Part shown: piece after piece, positions 7,384 through 13,857 of the stretch
Layout: every line of letters begins with the position of its first letter
Position numbering within the stretch: position 1 is the stretch's first letter
Source of the DNA: Natrialbaceae archaeon
GTDB taxonomy: Archaea; Halobacteriota; Halobacteria; Halobacteriales; Natrialbaceae
NCBI GenBank assembly: GCA_003552325.1
Contig: PUKM01000002.1
Location: 1-16,590, forward strand
DNA length: 16,590 nucleotides
Reading direction: 5' to 3'
Program-made: the position numbers and the translations under genes
The notes under the pieces: model-generated
What the model saw: the letters and a program-made list of their open reading frames with translations, nothing else
Databases searched by the model: none
Told to the model about the DNA's origin: nothing

Positions 7384-7992
7384 TCAGTCCGCATCGCCAC
7401 GACCCAGGAATCCGATCGTCGCCGGGTCGAAGTAGTAAACGGACTCACAGGAGTCACAGGTCGTCGTGATCGATTTGCCGTGTTTGTGGAGTTTCCAGAG
7501 TTTCGTCTGGCCCTGGGTGATGTCGAGGGTCACCGGGTGGCCACAGTTAGGAACCGTACACGGGAACCGAATGTACCAGTTGGGCACCGACAACGCACCC
7601 AGGGGTGCGAGTTCACCCCGGAGCCGACAGAGCAGATTGAAGATCGTAAACGAGGGATTCTCACGATCGATCTCGACGCCTTCGACGTCAGTGATGAACG
7701 CACCTCGGAGATCGGCTTCCTCGTACAACGGGAGCACCGGAATCCCCTTGGCGCGTGCATACCCGATCTCCTGGTTGACCCAGCGACTGATCGCCGACCG
7801 CTGTGTCAATACCGGGACCACGACGTCGCTATTGGCCAGTCGTCCCTCGAGGCGCTGTCTCGAGCGTCCCGATTCGATCTCTTCTAAGGCGATGTGAACG
7901 CCAAAGGGGAAGTTCTTGACCGTCGAGAACAGTTCCTGGACGAGATCGAGGTCTGCAGGGGCATGTGAGACGAATACCTGTTCTCCGGTCAT
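7384..7992 (-). CDS. TIR-domain protein with C-terminal zinc ribbon
   Basis: A 202-residue protein. Residues 1-130 resemble a bacterial/archaeal TIR domain (TIR_2 type): the first strand and loop VFVSHAPADLDLVQELF, a BB-loop-like stretch (ALEEIESGRSRQRLEGRL), strand DVVVPVLTQRSAIS, then W71-V-N-Q-E75-I-G-Y-A. E75 is where the catalytic glutamate of TIR NADases lies. The C-terminal part carries C145-x4-C150 and C179-x2-C182, a likely zinc ribbon, ending YYFDPATIGFLGRG. Prokaryotic TIR domains often hydrolyse NAD+ or make signalling nucleotides in anti-phage defence, but no effector or known defence partner is visible here. A gene for an unknown protein lies 45 bp upstream on the same strand. 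A TTATTG TATA-like sequence sits about 26 nt before the ATG. Confidence 0.75.
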   Translation of the reverse strand: MTGEQVFVSHAPADLDLVQELFSTVKNFPFGVHIALEEIESGRSRQRLEGRLANSDVVVPVLTQRSAISRWVNQEIGYARAKGIPVLPLYEEADLRGAFITDVEGVEIDRENPSFTIFNLLCRLRGELAPLGALSVPNWYIRFPCTVPNCGHPVTLDITQGQTKLWKLHKHGKSITTTCDSCESVYYFDPATIGFLGRGDAD

Positions 7993-8013
7993 TGTATTTC
8001 GTACAAACTAAAA

Positions 8014-8022
8014 GACAATAAC
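8014..8022 (-). promoter_or_regulatory. TATA-like element for the TIR gene
   Basis: The 45-bp gap before the TIR gene is unusually AT-rich for this window. It contains TTATTG (minus strand) centred about 26 nt before the ATG at 7992, so the TIR gene may have its own leaderless promoter in addition to any read-through from the gene upstream. Confidence 0.35.
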
Positions 8023-8037
8023 ACTTCTTCAAGCTAT

Positions 8038-8403
8038 CTATTTACCCATATTTTCGTGCGTAATCGTATTTAACACACGCTCGGAAAATTCGATCTCAGT
8101 GAGCGAGTCGCCAAGACCGGTGATCCACTCCCCACGAACGTGCCAGTCACCGCGCCGATCACCCGACGTCGAGTACGCCCGCGCCTCGAGCCGGCCAGGC
8201 TCCCACGAGTCACGTTCTTCTGCCACTTGGAGGATGGTTCGGACCACCAGTCCGACCTCGTGTGTCGTCACTCCCGGCTGGTCGTGAACCATCTCGTACT
8301 CGAGGTCGATGTCCGCCCCCGCGATGTCGAGGGCTGTCACGTACACACCCTGACTCATCAGCCGGTTCTCGAGCGTGACCGCCACGGATTGCTCCTGGCT
8401 CAT
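8038..8403 (-). CDS. Hypothetical haloarchaeal protein
   Basis: A 121-residue acidic protein I do not recognise. It has no signal peptide, membrane segment or cysteine cluster. The N-terminal half contains hydrophobic strands (VAVTLENRLMSQGVYVTALDI, shortened here, then IDLEYEMVHD), a helix around VGLVVRTILQVAEE (about residues 51-64), and a C-terminal helix ending at the stop. The pattern suggests a small alpha/beta fold. The ATG at 8403 is preceded by TTTTTGAT (minus strand, about 28 nt upstream), consistent with a leaderless transcript. It lies 45 bp upstream of the TIR-domain gene on the same strand and could be its partner, but nothing in the sequence proves this. Confidence 0.65.
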   Translation of the reverse strand: MSQEQSVAVTLENRLMSQGVYVTALDIAGADIDLEYEMVHDQPGVTTHEVGLVVRTILQVAEERDSWEPGRLEARAYSTSGDRRGDWHVRGEWITGLGDSLTEIEFSERVLNTITHENMGK

Positions 8404-8426
8404 CAGTCCGAACCTACGCGTGCACC

Positions 8427-8436
8427 GATCAAAAAC
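8427..8436 (-). promoter_or_regulatory. TATA-like box for the unknown gene upstream of TIR
   Basis: On the minus strand this reads GTTTTTGATC, centred about 28 nt upstream of the ATG at 8403. Confidence 0.4.
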
Positions 8437-8450
8437 GTCTGGGCGGGTCG

Positions 8451-9095
8451 TTACAGCGACGAGACGAGGTCGGTGAGTGCAGCCTCCGGATCATCGGCTT
8501 TGGCGACGCCACTGGCGAGGAGCACCCCACTCGAGCCGAGGTCACGTGCGGAGACGACGTCGTCGCCGGTCGAAATGCCAGCACCACAGAGGACGGTGAC
8601 GTCCTCGTCGACTGCCGCTGCGGCCTCGACGGCGTCGGTCACGATATCCGGATCGGCCTGACTGACCGGCGTGCCGGTGCCGATCAGTGCCGGTGGCTCG
8701 ACGGCAACGGCGTCCGGGCCGAGGGCGGCCGCGGCCCCAACCTGTGCGGCGTTGTTCGCACAGACGACCGTCTCGAGGCCGGCGCGTTCCGCAGCGGCGA
8801 CGGCTCCGTCGACGTCCGCGAGTTTGAGGCGGTGTTCGGAGTGATTGATCAACGTCCCGACTGCGCCCGCATCGGCGACGGTTTCAGCGAGTGTGTGGCC
8901 GGTGTTGCTCCCGTACTCGATCGGATCGACGTGTTGGGCCCACGTTTCGACACCGGTGTCGGCGACGCGAGCAATGTCGGTCGCCTGTGGTGCGACGGCG
9001 ACTCGAGCGTCTGTCGTCTCGTTGACGTCGCGGGCGGCTTCGGCGACGGCGACTGGGTCGCACGGATAGGTCTTCAGGTTTACCAGAACGAACAT
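8451..9095 (-). CDS. tpiA: Triose-phosphate isomerase
   Basis: A 214-residue archaeal-type triose-phosphate isomerase, which interconverts glyceraldehyde-3-phosphate and dihydroxyacetone phosphate in the cytoplasm. The active-site pieces are all present: N6-L-K8 (NLKTY), the electrophile H85 in INHSEHR, the base E133 in VEPPALIGTG, and the phosphate loops LCGAGISTGDD and GVLLASGVAKA. Archaeal enzymes are shorter than the roughly 250 residues of bacterial ones, and this length fits. The ATG at 9095 is about 27 nt downstream of CTATTTTTGTT (minus strand), so the message is probably leaderless. It is convergent with none of its neighbours and starts at the edge of the lower-GC stretch. Confidence 0.95.
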   Translation of the reverse strand: MFVLVNLKTYPCDPVAVAEAARDVNETTDARVAVAPQATDIARVADTGVETWAQHVDPIEYGSNTGHTLAETVADAGAVGTLINHSEHRLKLADVDGAVAAAERAGLETVVCANNAAQVGAAAALGPDAVAVEPPALIGTGTPVSQADPDIVTDAVEAAAAVDEDVTVLCGAGISTGDDVVSARDLGSSGVLLASGVAKADDPEAALTDLVSSL

Positions 9096-9116
9096 ACCCG
9101 AACAGTGGCTGCTGGA

Positions 9117-9127
9117 ACAAAAATAGT
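9117..9127 (-). promoter_or_regulatory. TATA-like box for tpiA
   Basis: CTATTTTTGTT on the minus strand, centred about 27 nt upstream of the tpiA ATG. Confidence 0.5.
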
Positions 9128-9358
9128 TTCCGAGACGGCGAATCCTTCGGCAATCGAACGGATCGGTTTGTTCTTGGCGCAGACAGAGGCGAACGAAACA
9201 GCTATCCGGACTGAATCAGAGCCTCTGTGGAAAATCCTCATCGGTGAGAGCCCGCATGCGTAGTGTTGCATACAGAGAAGGAGTGCAGCACGACGCTTCG
9301 GTTATTCCACATCGAAAGGAGTGAAACCACCCGCTCACTGGATGCATATCCAAGCCCT
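9128..9358. other. Gene-free spacer between tpiA and the DUF326 gene
   Basis: About 230 bases of lower GC than the genes to the left. Short frames are open on both strands (one minus-strand frame of 63 codons), but none has a promoter, family resemblance or haloarchaeal protein character. The segment around 9175-9260 reminded me of sequence found beside haloarchaeal transposase genes, too weakly for a mobile-element call. Confidence 0.3.
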
Positions 9359-9367
9359 CGTTTTATT
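9359..9367 (+). promoter_or_regulatory. TATA-like box for the DUF326 gene
   Basis: CGTTTTATT is centred about 29 nt before the ATG at 9393. This supports that start over an in-frame upstream ATG at 9321. Confidence 0.45.
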
Positions 9368-9392
9368 TCAACAGCAAGTGGAGCGGTATCGA

Positions 9393-9746
9393 ATGGCGCT
9401 AACTCAAATCGACCACGTCAGTGAGGACGACCGGATGGCTGAGTGCATTGACAACTGTTTCGAAGCCGCTCAAGCGTGTGAATGGTGTGCCGATGGATGT
9501 ATTGAGATGAGTGAAGAGATGGCCCGATGTATCCGCCTCTGTCGGGATGTTGCTGACCTCACAACGATGCACGCTCGTTGGATGGCTCGTAATTCTAGCT
9601 ACAGTAGCGATCTTGCAGAAACGTGTGCGGATCTGTGTGAAGAGTGTGCAGATGAGTGCGAACAACACGACGAAGAACACTGCCAGGTCTGTGCTGACGT
9701 GCTCCGAGAGTGTGCTGATTCCTGTCGTGACATGGCCTCTGCGTAA
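9393..9746 (+). CDS. Cys-rich four-helix bundle protein (DUF326 / copper-storage-like)
   Basis: A 117-residue protein with 15 cysteines (18, 22, 29, 32, 36, 46, 50, 78, 82, 85, 89, 97, 100, 107, 111), mostly spaced 3, 4 or 7 apart on predicted helices. Segments such as CADLCEECADECEQHDEEHC are typical of the DUF326 four-helix bundle family, some members of which bind many Cu(I) ions in the core (Csp-like). There is no signal peptide, so this would be a cytosolic form that stores or buffers copper. The frame can be extended to 9321, but the ATG at 9393 fits the TATA box and the usual length. Sampled GC is about 53%, against about 70% in tpiA next door, which suggests horizontal transfer. No copper ATPase or regulator is visible nearby. 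Confidence 0.85.
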   Translation: MALTQIDHVSEDDRMAECIDNCFEAAQACEWCADGCIEMSEEMARCIRLCRDVADLTTMHARWMARNSSYSSDLAETCADLCEECADECEQHDEEHCQVCADVLRECADSCRDMASA

Positions 9747-10057
9747 CCATCCCGAGGAAATCGGTGGCCGACTGCAAGGATCAGACGAACAATAGGCCAG
9801 AGGGCGGACGCTGGAGGCGAACGCGTCAGCACTCATCCTGCTCACGCTCGATGAAACGGAAATTGCTGATTATCCTAGCTACCATTGCGGGAGTCCTTCC
9901 CCAGCATCCGCTTCAACGCTGATGTCTACTGGTCCTCATGTTCCATCGGTCGGGGGTACGAACTCGGAAAGAGATTGGTGTGCGGAGGAGACCGACCCCG
10001 TCAGCAGTTGATAGAAATCCCGTGCACCGTCGCTGGGAAAAGACATGGGACGCCGAG
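9747..10057. other. Gene-poor spacer between the DUF326 and glutaredoxin genes
   Basis: About 310 bases with no supported gene. A 23-codon frame at 9851-9922 (starting MKRKLLIILATIAGVLP) looks like the start of a signal or membrane helix but stops at once. It may be the stump of a broken small membrane protein gene or chance. No clear terminator or repeat was seen. Confidence 0.3.
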
Positions 10058-10324
10058 CTAGGTGGTGTAGTGTTCCTCGAGGTAGGCCACAATATCTTCA
10101 CTCTCATAGAGCGTCTCCTCGTGGTTGGTGTCGACAAGGAACGGAATCGAGTCCTCGCCGCCGATACGCTCCATCGCTGCCTGCACCTGTTCGTTGAGTA
10201 CGTCGCCACCCTCACTGCCGGGCTGACGTGGGTTGTGGATCACGTAGGAGACGCCGAGGTCAGTCAGCGTCCCACGGACCTCGCTGCTGTGTGGACAGCC
10301 CTCCGCCTGGTAGAGTTCGAGCAT
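10058..10324 (-). CDS. Glutaredoxin-like / GST N-terminal domain protein (monothiol)
   Basis: An 88-residue thioredoxin-fold protein. It begins MLELYQAEGCPHSSEVRG, with a CPHS active site (C10, and Ser where a dithiol enzyme has its second Cys), has the cis-proline segment IPFLVD and ends with ESEDIVAYLEEHY, as in glutaredoxins and GST N-terminal domains. It likely takes part in thiol exchange or handling of thiol-bound metal in the cytoplasm; the low-molecular-weight thiol partner in haloarchaea (for example gamma-glutamylcysteine) is inferred. The ATG at 10324 is preceded by AGGAGAG, a ribosome-binding-like sequence with short spacing, and by GTTTAT about 31 nt upstream. It sits in the lower-GC stretch near the DUF326 gene. 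Confidence 0.85.
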   Translation of the reverse strand: MLELYQAEGCPHSSEVRGTLTDLGVSYVIHNPRQPGSEGGDVLNEQVQAAMERIGGEDSIPFLVDTNHEETLYESEDIVAYLEEHYTT

Positions 10325-10409
10325 CTCTCCTGTAGATCCGATCCGTGCGGCGATAAACGGTCACCCGGCACGCGAAACCCTACCCCTGTTCGGCGTCGTT
10401 AGCATCGTC

Positions 10410-10580
10410 TCACACGGTGTCCCGCCCGACCGTATTCAATACTGAACTGTGCCCACCCTGTTCATATCCTCGGACTTGCCTGAGAACCGCTCCGTCGTTG
10501 TCGTACACTTCCTCGCCGGAGGCAACTGACCCTGCTTCTTTTGGCTGTCCTTTCCCATCTTTTCGGGTTGTTCCCCACCT
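10410..10580 (-). pseudogene. Possible decayed fragment of a small PRC-barrel-like haloarchaeal protein
   Basis: One minus-strand frame is open for 57 codons between stops at 10581-10583 and 10410-10412 and has no ATG. It translates to a segment with EEVYDNDGAVLRQVRGYEQGG. That resembles the N-terminal 'VYD-DG-LG-VRG' strand pair of small haloarchaeal proteins with a PRC-barrel-like start, but here the rest of the domain and the usual C-terminal zinc ribbon are missing. Just upstream in the same frame is VCECGKSVPGISGRYE, ended by the stop. I read it as a gene remnant; chance resemblance is quite possible. Confidence 0.25.
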
Positions 10581-10741
10581 TCACTCGTATCTTCCTGAAA
10601 TCCCGGGGACCGACTTGCCACACTCACACACGGTATTTACCGCGTAGTTTCCATCATCGCTGAAGGAATGCAACAGCGCCAAATCAGCATTTCACCCAGT
10701 CAGAGGCATCCCCCAACTCATATACAGACACCTCGCAACGC

Positions 10742-10749
10742 CCTTATAC
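10742..10749 (+). promoter_or_regulatory. TATA-like box for thiI
   Basis: CCTTATAC, centred about 26 nt before the ATG at 10772, predicts a leaderless transcript. A second TATA-like stretch, CATATACAG, lies further upstream at about 10718-10726. Confidence 0.5.
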
Positions 10750-10771
10750 GCCGGGTCATCTATGCCTCTCC

Positions 10772-11953
10772 ATGCACCCGCCCGCCGCCGACACGGTCCT
10801 CCTCCGTCACGGCGACCTCAACACCAAGAGCAACACCGTCAAGCGGTACATGGTGGACCTCCTCCTCGAGAACCTCGAGGCGATCCTGGAGGACCGCGCG
10901 GTGCCGGGCACGGTCGTGCACGACTGGAACCGCCCGAGGGTGGACGTAGCGTCTGGGGCCGACGTAGCTCCCGTCGCCGAGGCCGCCAGCGACGTCTTCG
11001 GAATCGTCTCGGCCAGCCCCGCCATCACTGTCCCCCCCGAACTGGAGGCGATCTGTGCCGCCCTCGCGGAGACGGCACGTGAGACCTACCACGAGGGAAC
11101 CTTCGCCGTCGACGCCTCTCGCGCCGACAAACGTGTCCCGTTTACGAGCGAGGACGTCGCTCGAGTGGGTGGCCAGGCGGTCTGGGATGCCGTCGAGGAT
11201 CGGTTCGACCCTGGGGTCGACCTCGACGACCCGGATCACACCTTTGGCGTCGAGGTGCGCGATGAGGCCGCCTACGTCTTCTACGAGCGTGTTCCGGGGC
11301 CGGGTGGCCTCCCGCTTCGGTCCCAGGCACCGATGGTCGCCCTCGTTAGCGGCGGGATCGATTCCCCGGTAGCAGCCTACGAAATGATGCGTCGAGGGTC
11401 CCCCGTCATCCCGGTCTACGTCTCACTCGGCGAATATGGCGGCCCAGACCACGAGGCACGGGCGATCGAGACCGTTCGAACCCTCGCTCGATACGCCCCG
11501 AACACGAACCTCGACGTCTATCGCGTTCCAGGTGGGGACACCGTTTCGCTCCTCGCCGAAACCATGGAGGAGGGTCGAATGCTCTCGCTTCGGCGGTTTT
11601 TCTACCGAATTGGGGAGCGGATCGCTGAAACGACCGGTGCAAGCGGCGTCGTCACCGGCGAGGCAATCGGCCAGAAGTCGAGTCAGACGGCCCAGAACCT
11701 CGCCGTCACCTCGCGGGCAACCACACTCCCTATTCACCGGCCGCTGCTCACCTGGGACAAACACGAGGTCGTCGAGCGGGCCCGCGAGATCGATACATTC
11801 GCCGATTCGACGATCAACGCCGGCTGCAACCGCGTCGCCCCCGACCGCGCTGAAACGAACGCCGTGTACGAACGCTTACTCCAGGTCGAACCTGACGACC
11901 TCCTCGAGCGAGCGGTTGCGGCGGCGGCCGCCGCCGAACGGGTCCCGGTCTGA
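10772..11953 (+). CDS. thiI: tRNA 4-thiouridine / thiamine sulfurtransferase ThiI
   Basis: A 393-residue ThiI. It activates U8 of tRNA with ATP for thiolation to 4-thiouridine, and in some organisms also contributes sulfur to the thiamine thiazole. Domains: an N-terminal ferredoxin-like domain (LRHGDLNTKSNTVKRYMVDL), THUMP (about 65-170, with TFAVDASRADKRVPFTS), and a PP-loop ATP-pyrophosphatase domain with S193-G-G-I-D-S198. The GQKSSQTAQNL block and C352 (NAGCNRVAP), the likely sulfur-handling cysteine, follow. There is no C-terminal rhodanese domain, the usual archaeal form. The ATG at 10772 fits the TATA spacing. It is convergent with the hydrolase gene, 43 bp apart. Confidence 0.93.
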   Translation: MHPPAADTVLLRHGDLNTKSNTVKRYMVDLLLENLEAILEDRAVPGTVVHDWNRPRVDVASGADVAPVAEAASDVFGIVSASPAITVPPELEAICAALAETARETYHEGTFAVDASRADKRVPFTSEDVARVGGQAVWDAVEDRFDPGVDLDDPDHTFGVEVRDEAAYVFYERVPGPGGLPLRSQAPMVALVSGGIDSPVAAYEMMRRGSPVIPVYVSLGEYGGPDHEARAIETVRTLARYAPNTNLDVYRVPGGDTVSLLAETMEEGRMLSLRRFFYRIGERIAETTGASGVVTGEAIGQKSSQTAQNLAVTSRATTLPIHRPLLTWDKHEVVERAREIDTFADSTINAGCNRVAPDRAETNAVYERLLQVEPDDLLERAVAAAAAAERVPV

Positions 11954-11996
11954 GTGCCGCGAAGGCCGTGGGCAGGTAAGACCGGCTCGAGAGTCC

Positions 11997-12989
11997 TCAG
12001 GGTTCCTCGCCATCGAGTACTGCCCTGACGGCCGTTTCGGTCTCGTCGCCGGGTTCCATCCAGGGCATGTGGCCGTGGCCCTCGAGCTCGAGCAGACACG
12101 CATCCGCCATCCGGTCGACGACGGGTTTGCCAACCGTGGGCGGCCAGAACGCGTCGTCGGTGCCCCAGACGAACCCCGTGGGACGCTCGATGTCGACGAT
12201 CTCCGCTCGAATATCGAACAGGGGATGCATCCGGCCGAACGAGCCCTGCTCGCTCATCAACGACCGTAGGCTGGTCACGTTACCGGGGATCGCCCCGTTG
12301 GTCGCAAGCACGTCGTAAAACGCGTCGGGGATTGCTGCCGTGTCCTCAACTAGCAGATCCTCGGCTGACTGACGGGCGCTCTCGAGCGGATCGGCGCGGC
12401 TCTGCAGCCAGAACAGCAGGCGGTTGAGTCCACGAACGGTGAGCAACCGCCACATGGGGTCGAACTCGCGGGAGATACCACCAGGCGCACCCACCAGACA
12501 CAATCGGTCGACACGGTCGTGATCGAGGGTGAGCAAAAACGCCTGTTGACCCCCGAGTGAACTGCCGACGACGTGGGGGCGCTCGAGGCCCAGGGTGTCG
12601 AAATACTCGAGCAGATAGCCGATCATGAACCGCCGGAGATCCTGCCCGCGATAGCTCGGGGCCGCCGACAGCCCGCGCCCTGGCCGGTCGGGAACGTACA
12701 CCCGATAGTCGTCCACAAGTGCAGGGAGCAATGGAATCCAGGTCGCGGCCGTCACCGACACGCCGTGGAGTAAAACGACGGGCGGGTCGGTCGGGTCACC
12801 GGCGACGAGGGAGTGCACGGGGCCGACGACATCGGTCTCGAGGACACAGGATTCGAGATCCTCCCCGACCTCGAGGTCGTACTGTGCTGCGAGGTCGGCC
12901 TGTGCCTCGGCGTAGGTGCGCTCGGCTTCCGTCGGCCACTCGGTGGGTGCTCGATGGTCCAGTTGTGTCCGTGCGCGGTCGCCAGTCAT
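11997..12989 (-). CDS. Alpha/beta-hydrolase fold protein
   Basis: A 330-residue hydrolase. The oxyanion-hole segment is VVLLHGVSVTAATW (about 71-84), the nucleophile elbow G142-S-S144-L-G146 makes S144 the nucleophile, the acid is D278 or D279 in WGTDDAFW, and the base is probably H307 in GHGHMPWMEPGD. A cap region lies between about 170 and 255. The first 50 or so residues form an acidic, helical N-terminal extension before the fold. It is probably a soluble esterase, C-C bond hydrolase or similar; the substrate cannot be told. The ATG at 12989 lies about 28 nt after CGTTTTTAT (minus strand). Confidence 0.88.
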   Translation of the reverse strand: MTGDRARTQLDHRAPTEWPTEAERTYAEAQADLAAQYDLEVGEDLESCVLETDVVGPVHSLVAGDPTDPPVVLLHGVSVTAATWIPLLPALVDDYRVYVPDRPGRGLSAAPSYRGQDLRRFMIGYLLEYFDTLGLERPHVVGSSLGGQQAFLLTLDHDRVDRLCLVGAPGGISREFDPMWRLLTVRGLNRLLFWLQSRADPLESARQSAEDLLVEDTAAIPDAFYDVLATNGAIPGNVTSLRSLMSEQGSFGRMHPLFDIRAEIVDIERPTGFVWGTDDAFWPPTVGKPVVDRMADACLLELEGHGHMPWMEPGDETETAVRAVLDGEEP

Positions 12990-13012
12990 ATGCCTGGATA
13001 TGACGCGCCGCG

Positions 13013-13022
13013 GATAAAAACG
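13013..13022 (-). promoter_or_regulatory. TATA-like box for the alpha/beta-hydrolase gene
   Basis: An AT-rich element, TTTTTAT on the minus strand (13014-13020), centred about 28 nt upstream of the ATG at 12989. Confidence 0.5.
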
Positions 13023-13130
13023 TCGAGGCCACGTACTGCACCTCCGGTCACCTGTTTGGCCCAGGCCGATAACACGACGACCACCGCCGAGACGAAACCC
13101 ACATTAGCGAGACACCCACACACTATAGCA

Positions 13131-13778
13131 GTGACGCGTGTTTGCTTCGTCGGCTCGCCCGACGTAACCCTCCGCTACGAACTCCTCTCTCGAGAGACCT
13201 CCCGGGAGGCGCTTTCGACCTACGACCTCCACCAACCCTTCGCGAACTCGATCGCCGTGCGGACAGTGAGTCTCGGGGCAGCAGTCTCACTGTGCAACGA
13301 TCTCCAGTGGTACCTCGTTCGGTTCGTCGACCGCGTGCTGATTCAGGAACCAAGCGTGAGCGACGACGAGTGGCTCTCGCGTGACCTCGCGACCGCCCTT
13401 CGAAACGGCGACCTGACGCCGGAAGAGACGGGCGAACACCTGCTTATTTACGGCCTCGAGGCACCCGACGCGGAACCACAAACAGCATCGGCTGACGATA
13501 CCGACGCGAATCCGGCCAGCCCAGCCCCGGATGCGATGTCCGCCCAAACCGTCAGCGGTGGACACGAGGGGACGTCATCAGCACCGAGCGATGGGGGTGG
13601 AGCAGACGGCACACAGCAAGAGCAATCACCGGGGGAGACAGCACGCTCGAGCGAGCCACCAACCCTGGTCGACCCGCTGTACGTCCGGCGGACTGATGGC
13701 GAGATGCCAACGTACGACCTTCGCGACGTCGAGGAGACGCTCGTCGTGCGGTTGAGCGAAGGCGAATTTTTGGGCTGA
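13131..13778 (+). CDS. DUF5804-like haloarchaeal protein
   Basis: A 215-residue protein of unknown function found in haloarchaea (I recall the family as DUF5804). Residues 1-110 form a conserved N-terminal domain (VCFVGSPDVTLRYELL, YDLHQPFANS, SLGAAVSLCNDLQWYLVRF, PSVSDDEWLSRDLA). Residues about 112-177 are a low-complexity Asp/Ala/Ser/Gly-rich linker. The last 38 residues are ordered again (DPLYVRRTDGEMPTYDLRDV). The frame is open upstream to 12813, but that part is antisense to the hydrolase gene. The GTG at 13131 gives the conserved N-terminus and lies 27 nt after ACATTA (13101-13106), a possible TATA box. Confidence 0.8.
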   Translation: MTRVCFVGSPDVTLRYELLSRETSREALSTYDLHQPFANSIAVRTVSLGAAVSLCNDLQWYLVRFVDRVLIQEPSVSDDEWLSRDLATALRNGDLTPEETGEHLLIYGLEAPDAEPQTASADDTDANPASPAPDAMSAQTVSGGHEGTSSAPSDGGGADGTQQEQSPGETARSSEPPTLVDPLYVRRTDGEMPTYDLRDVEETLVVRLSEGEFLG

Positions 13779-13857
13779 GGCGACACCGGTTTGACAGTCC
13801 ATCACCGCGTCTGGTCGCCGATCCAGCGCCTCCAAAACAATCCGTTCTCGAGAGTGA

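Larger units (their letters stand above)
10325..10771. other. Long spacer upstream of thiI
   Basis: About 450 bases without an intact gene. The left half holds a possible decayed coding remnant on the minus strand (10410-10580). The right half contains a small palindrome, CGGTATTTACCG (10631-10642), and the thiI promoter region. Frames open here on the plus strand (from a GTG at 10417) and minus strand (10627 to 10436) have proline/serine-rich or low-complexity translations and were not accepted. Confidence 0.4.

Noticed and set aside
9080..9271. Minus-strand 63-codon frame covering the tpiA promoter
   Set aside because: It overlaps the start of tpiA and its TATA box, and has no acidic haloarchaeal character. 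It may be part of an old IS edge, but I cannot support that.
9399..9845. Minus-strand 148-codon frame opposite the DUF326 gene
   Set aside because: It is antisense to the regular cysteine pattern of the DUF326 protein, which explains its odd composition.
9851..9922. 23-codon frame MKRKLLIILATIAGVLPQHP...
   Set aside because: It resembles a signal or membrane start but is too short and has no promoter or partner frame; noted only as a possible stump.
10417..10647. Plus-strand 76-codon frame starting with GTG
   Set aside because: The translation is Pro/Ser-rich without acidic bias or family resemblance, and the opposite strand offers a better explanation as a decayed fragment.
12813..13130. 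Upstream extension of the DUF5804-like frame
   Set aside because: It overlaps the start and promoter of the hydrolase gene on the other strand, and its translation is not conserved in character. The GTG at 13131 gives the family N-terminus.
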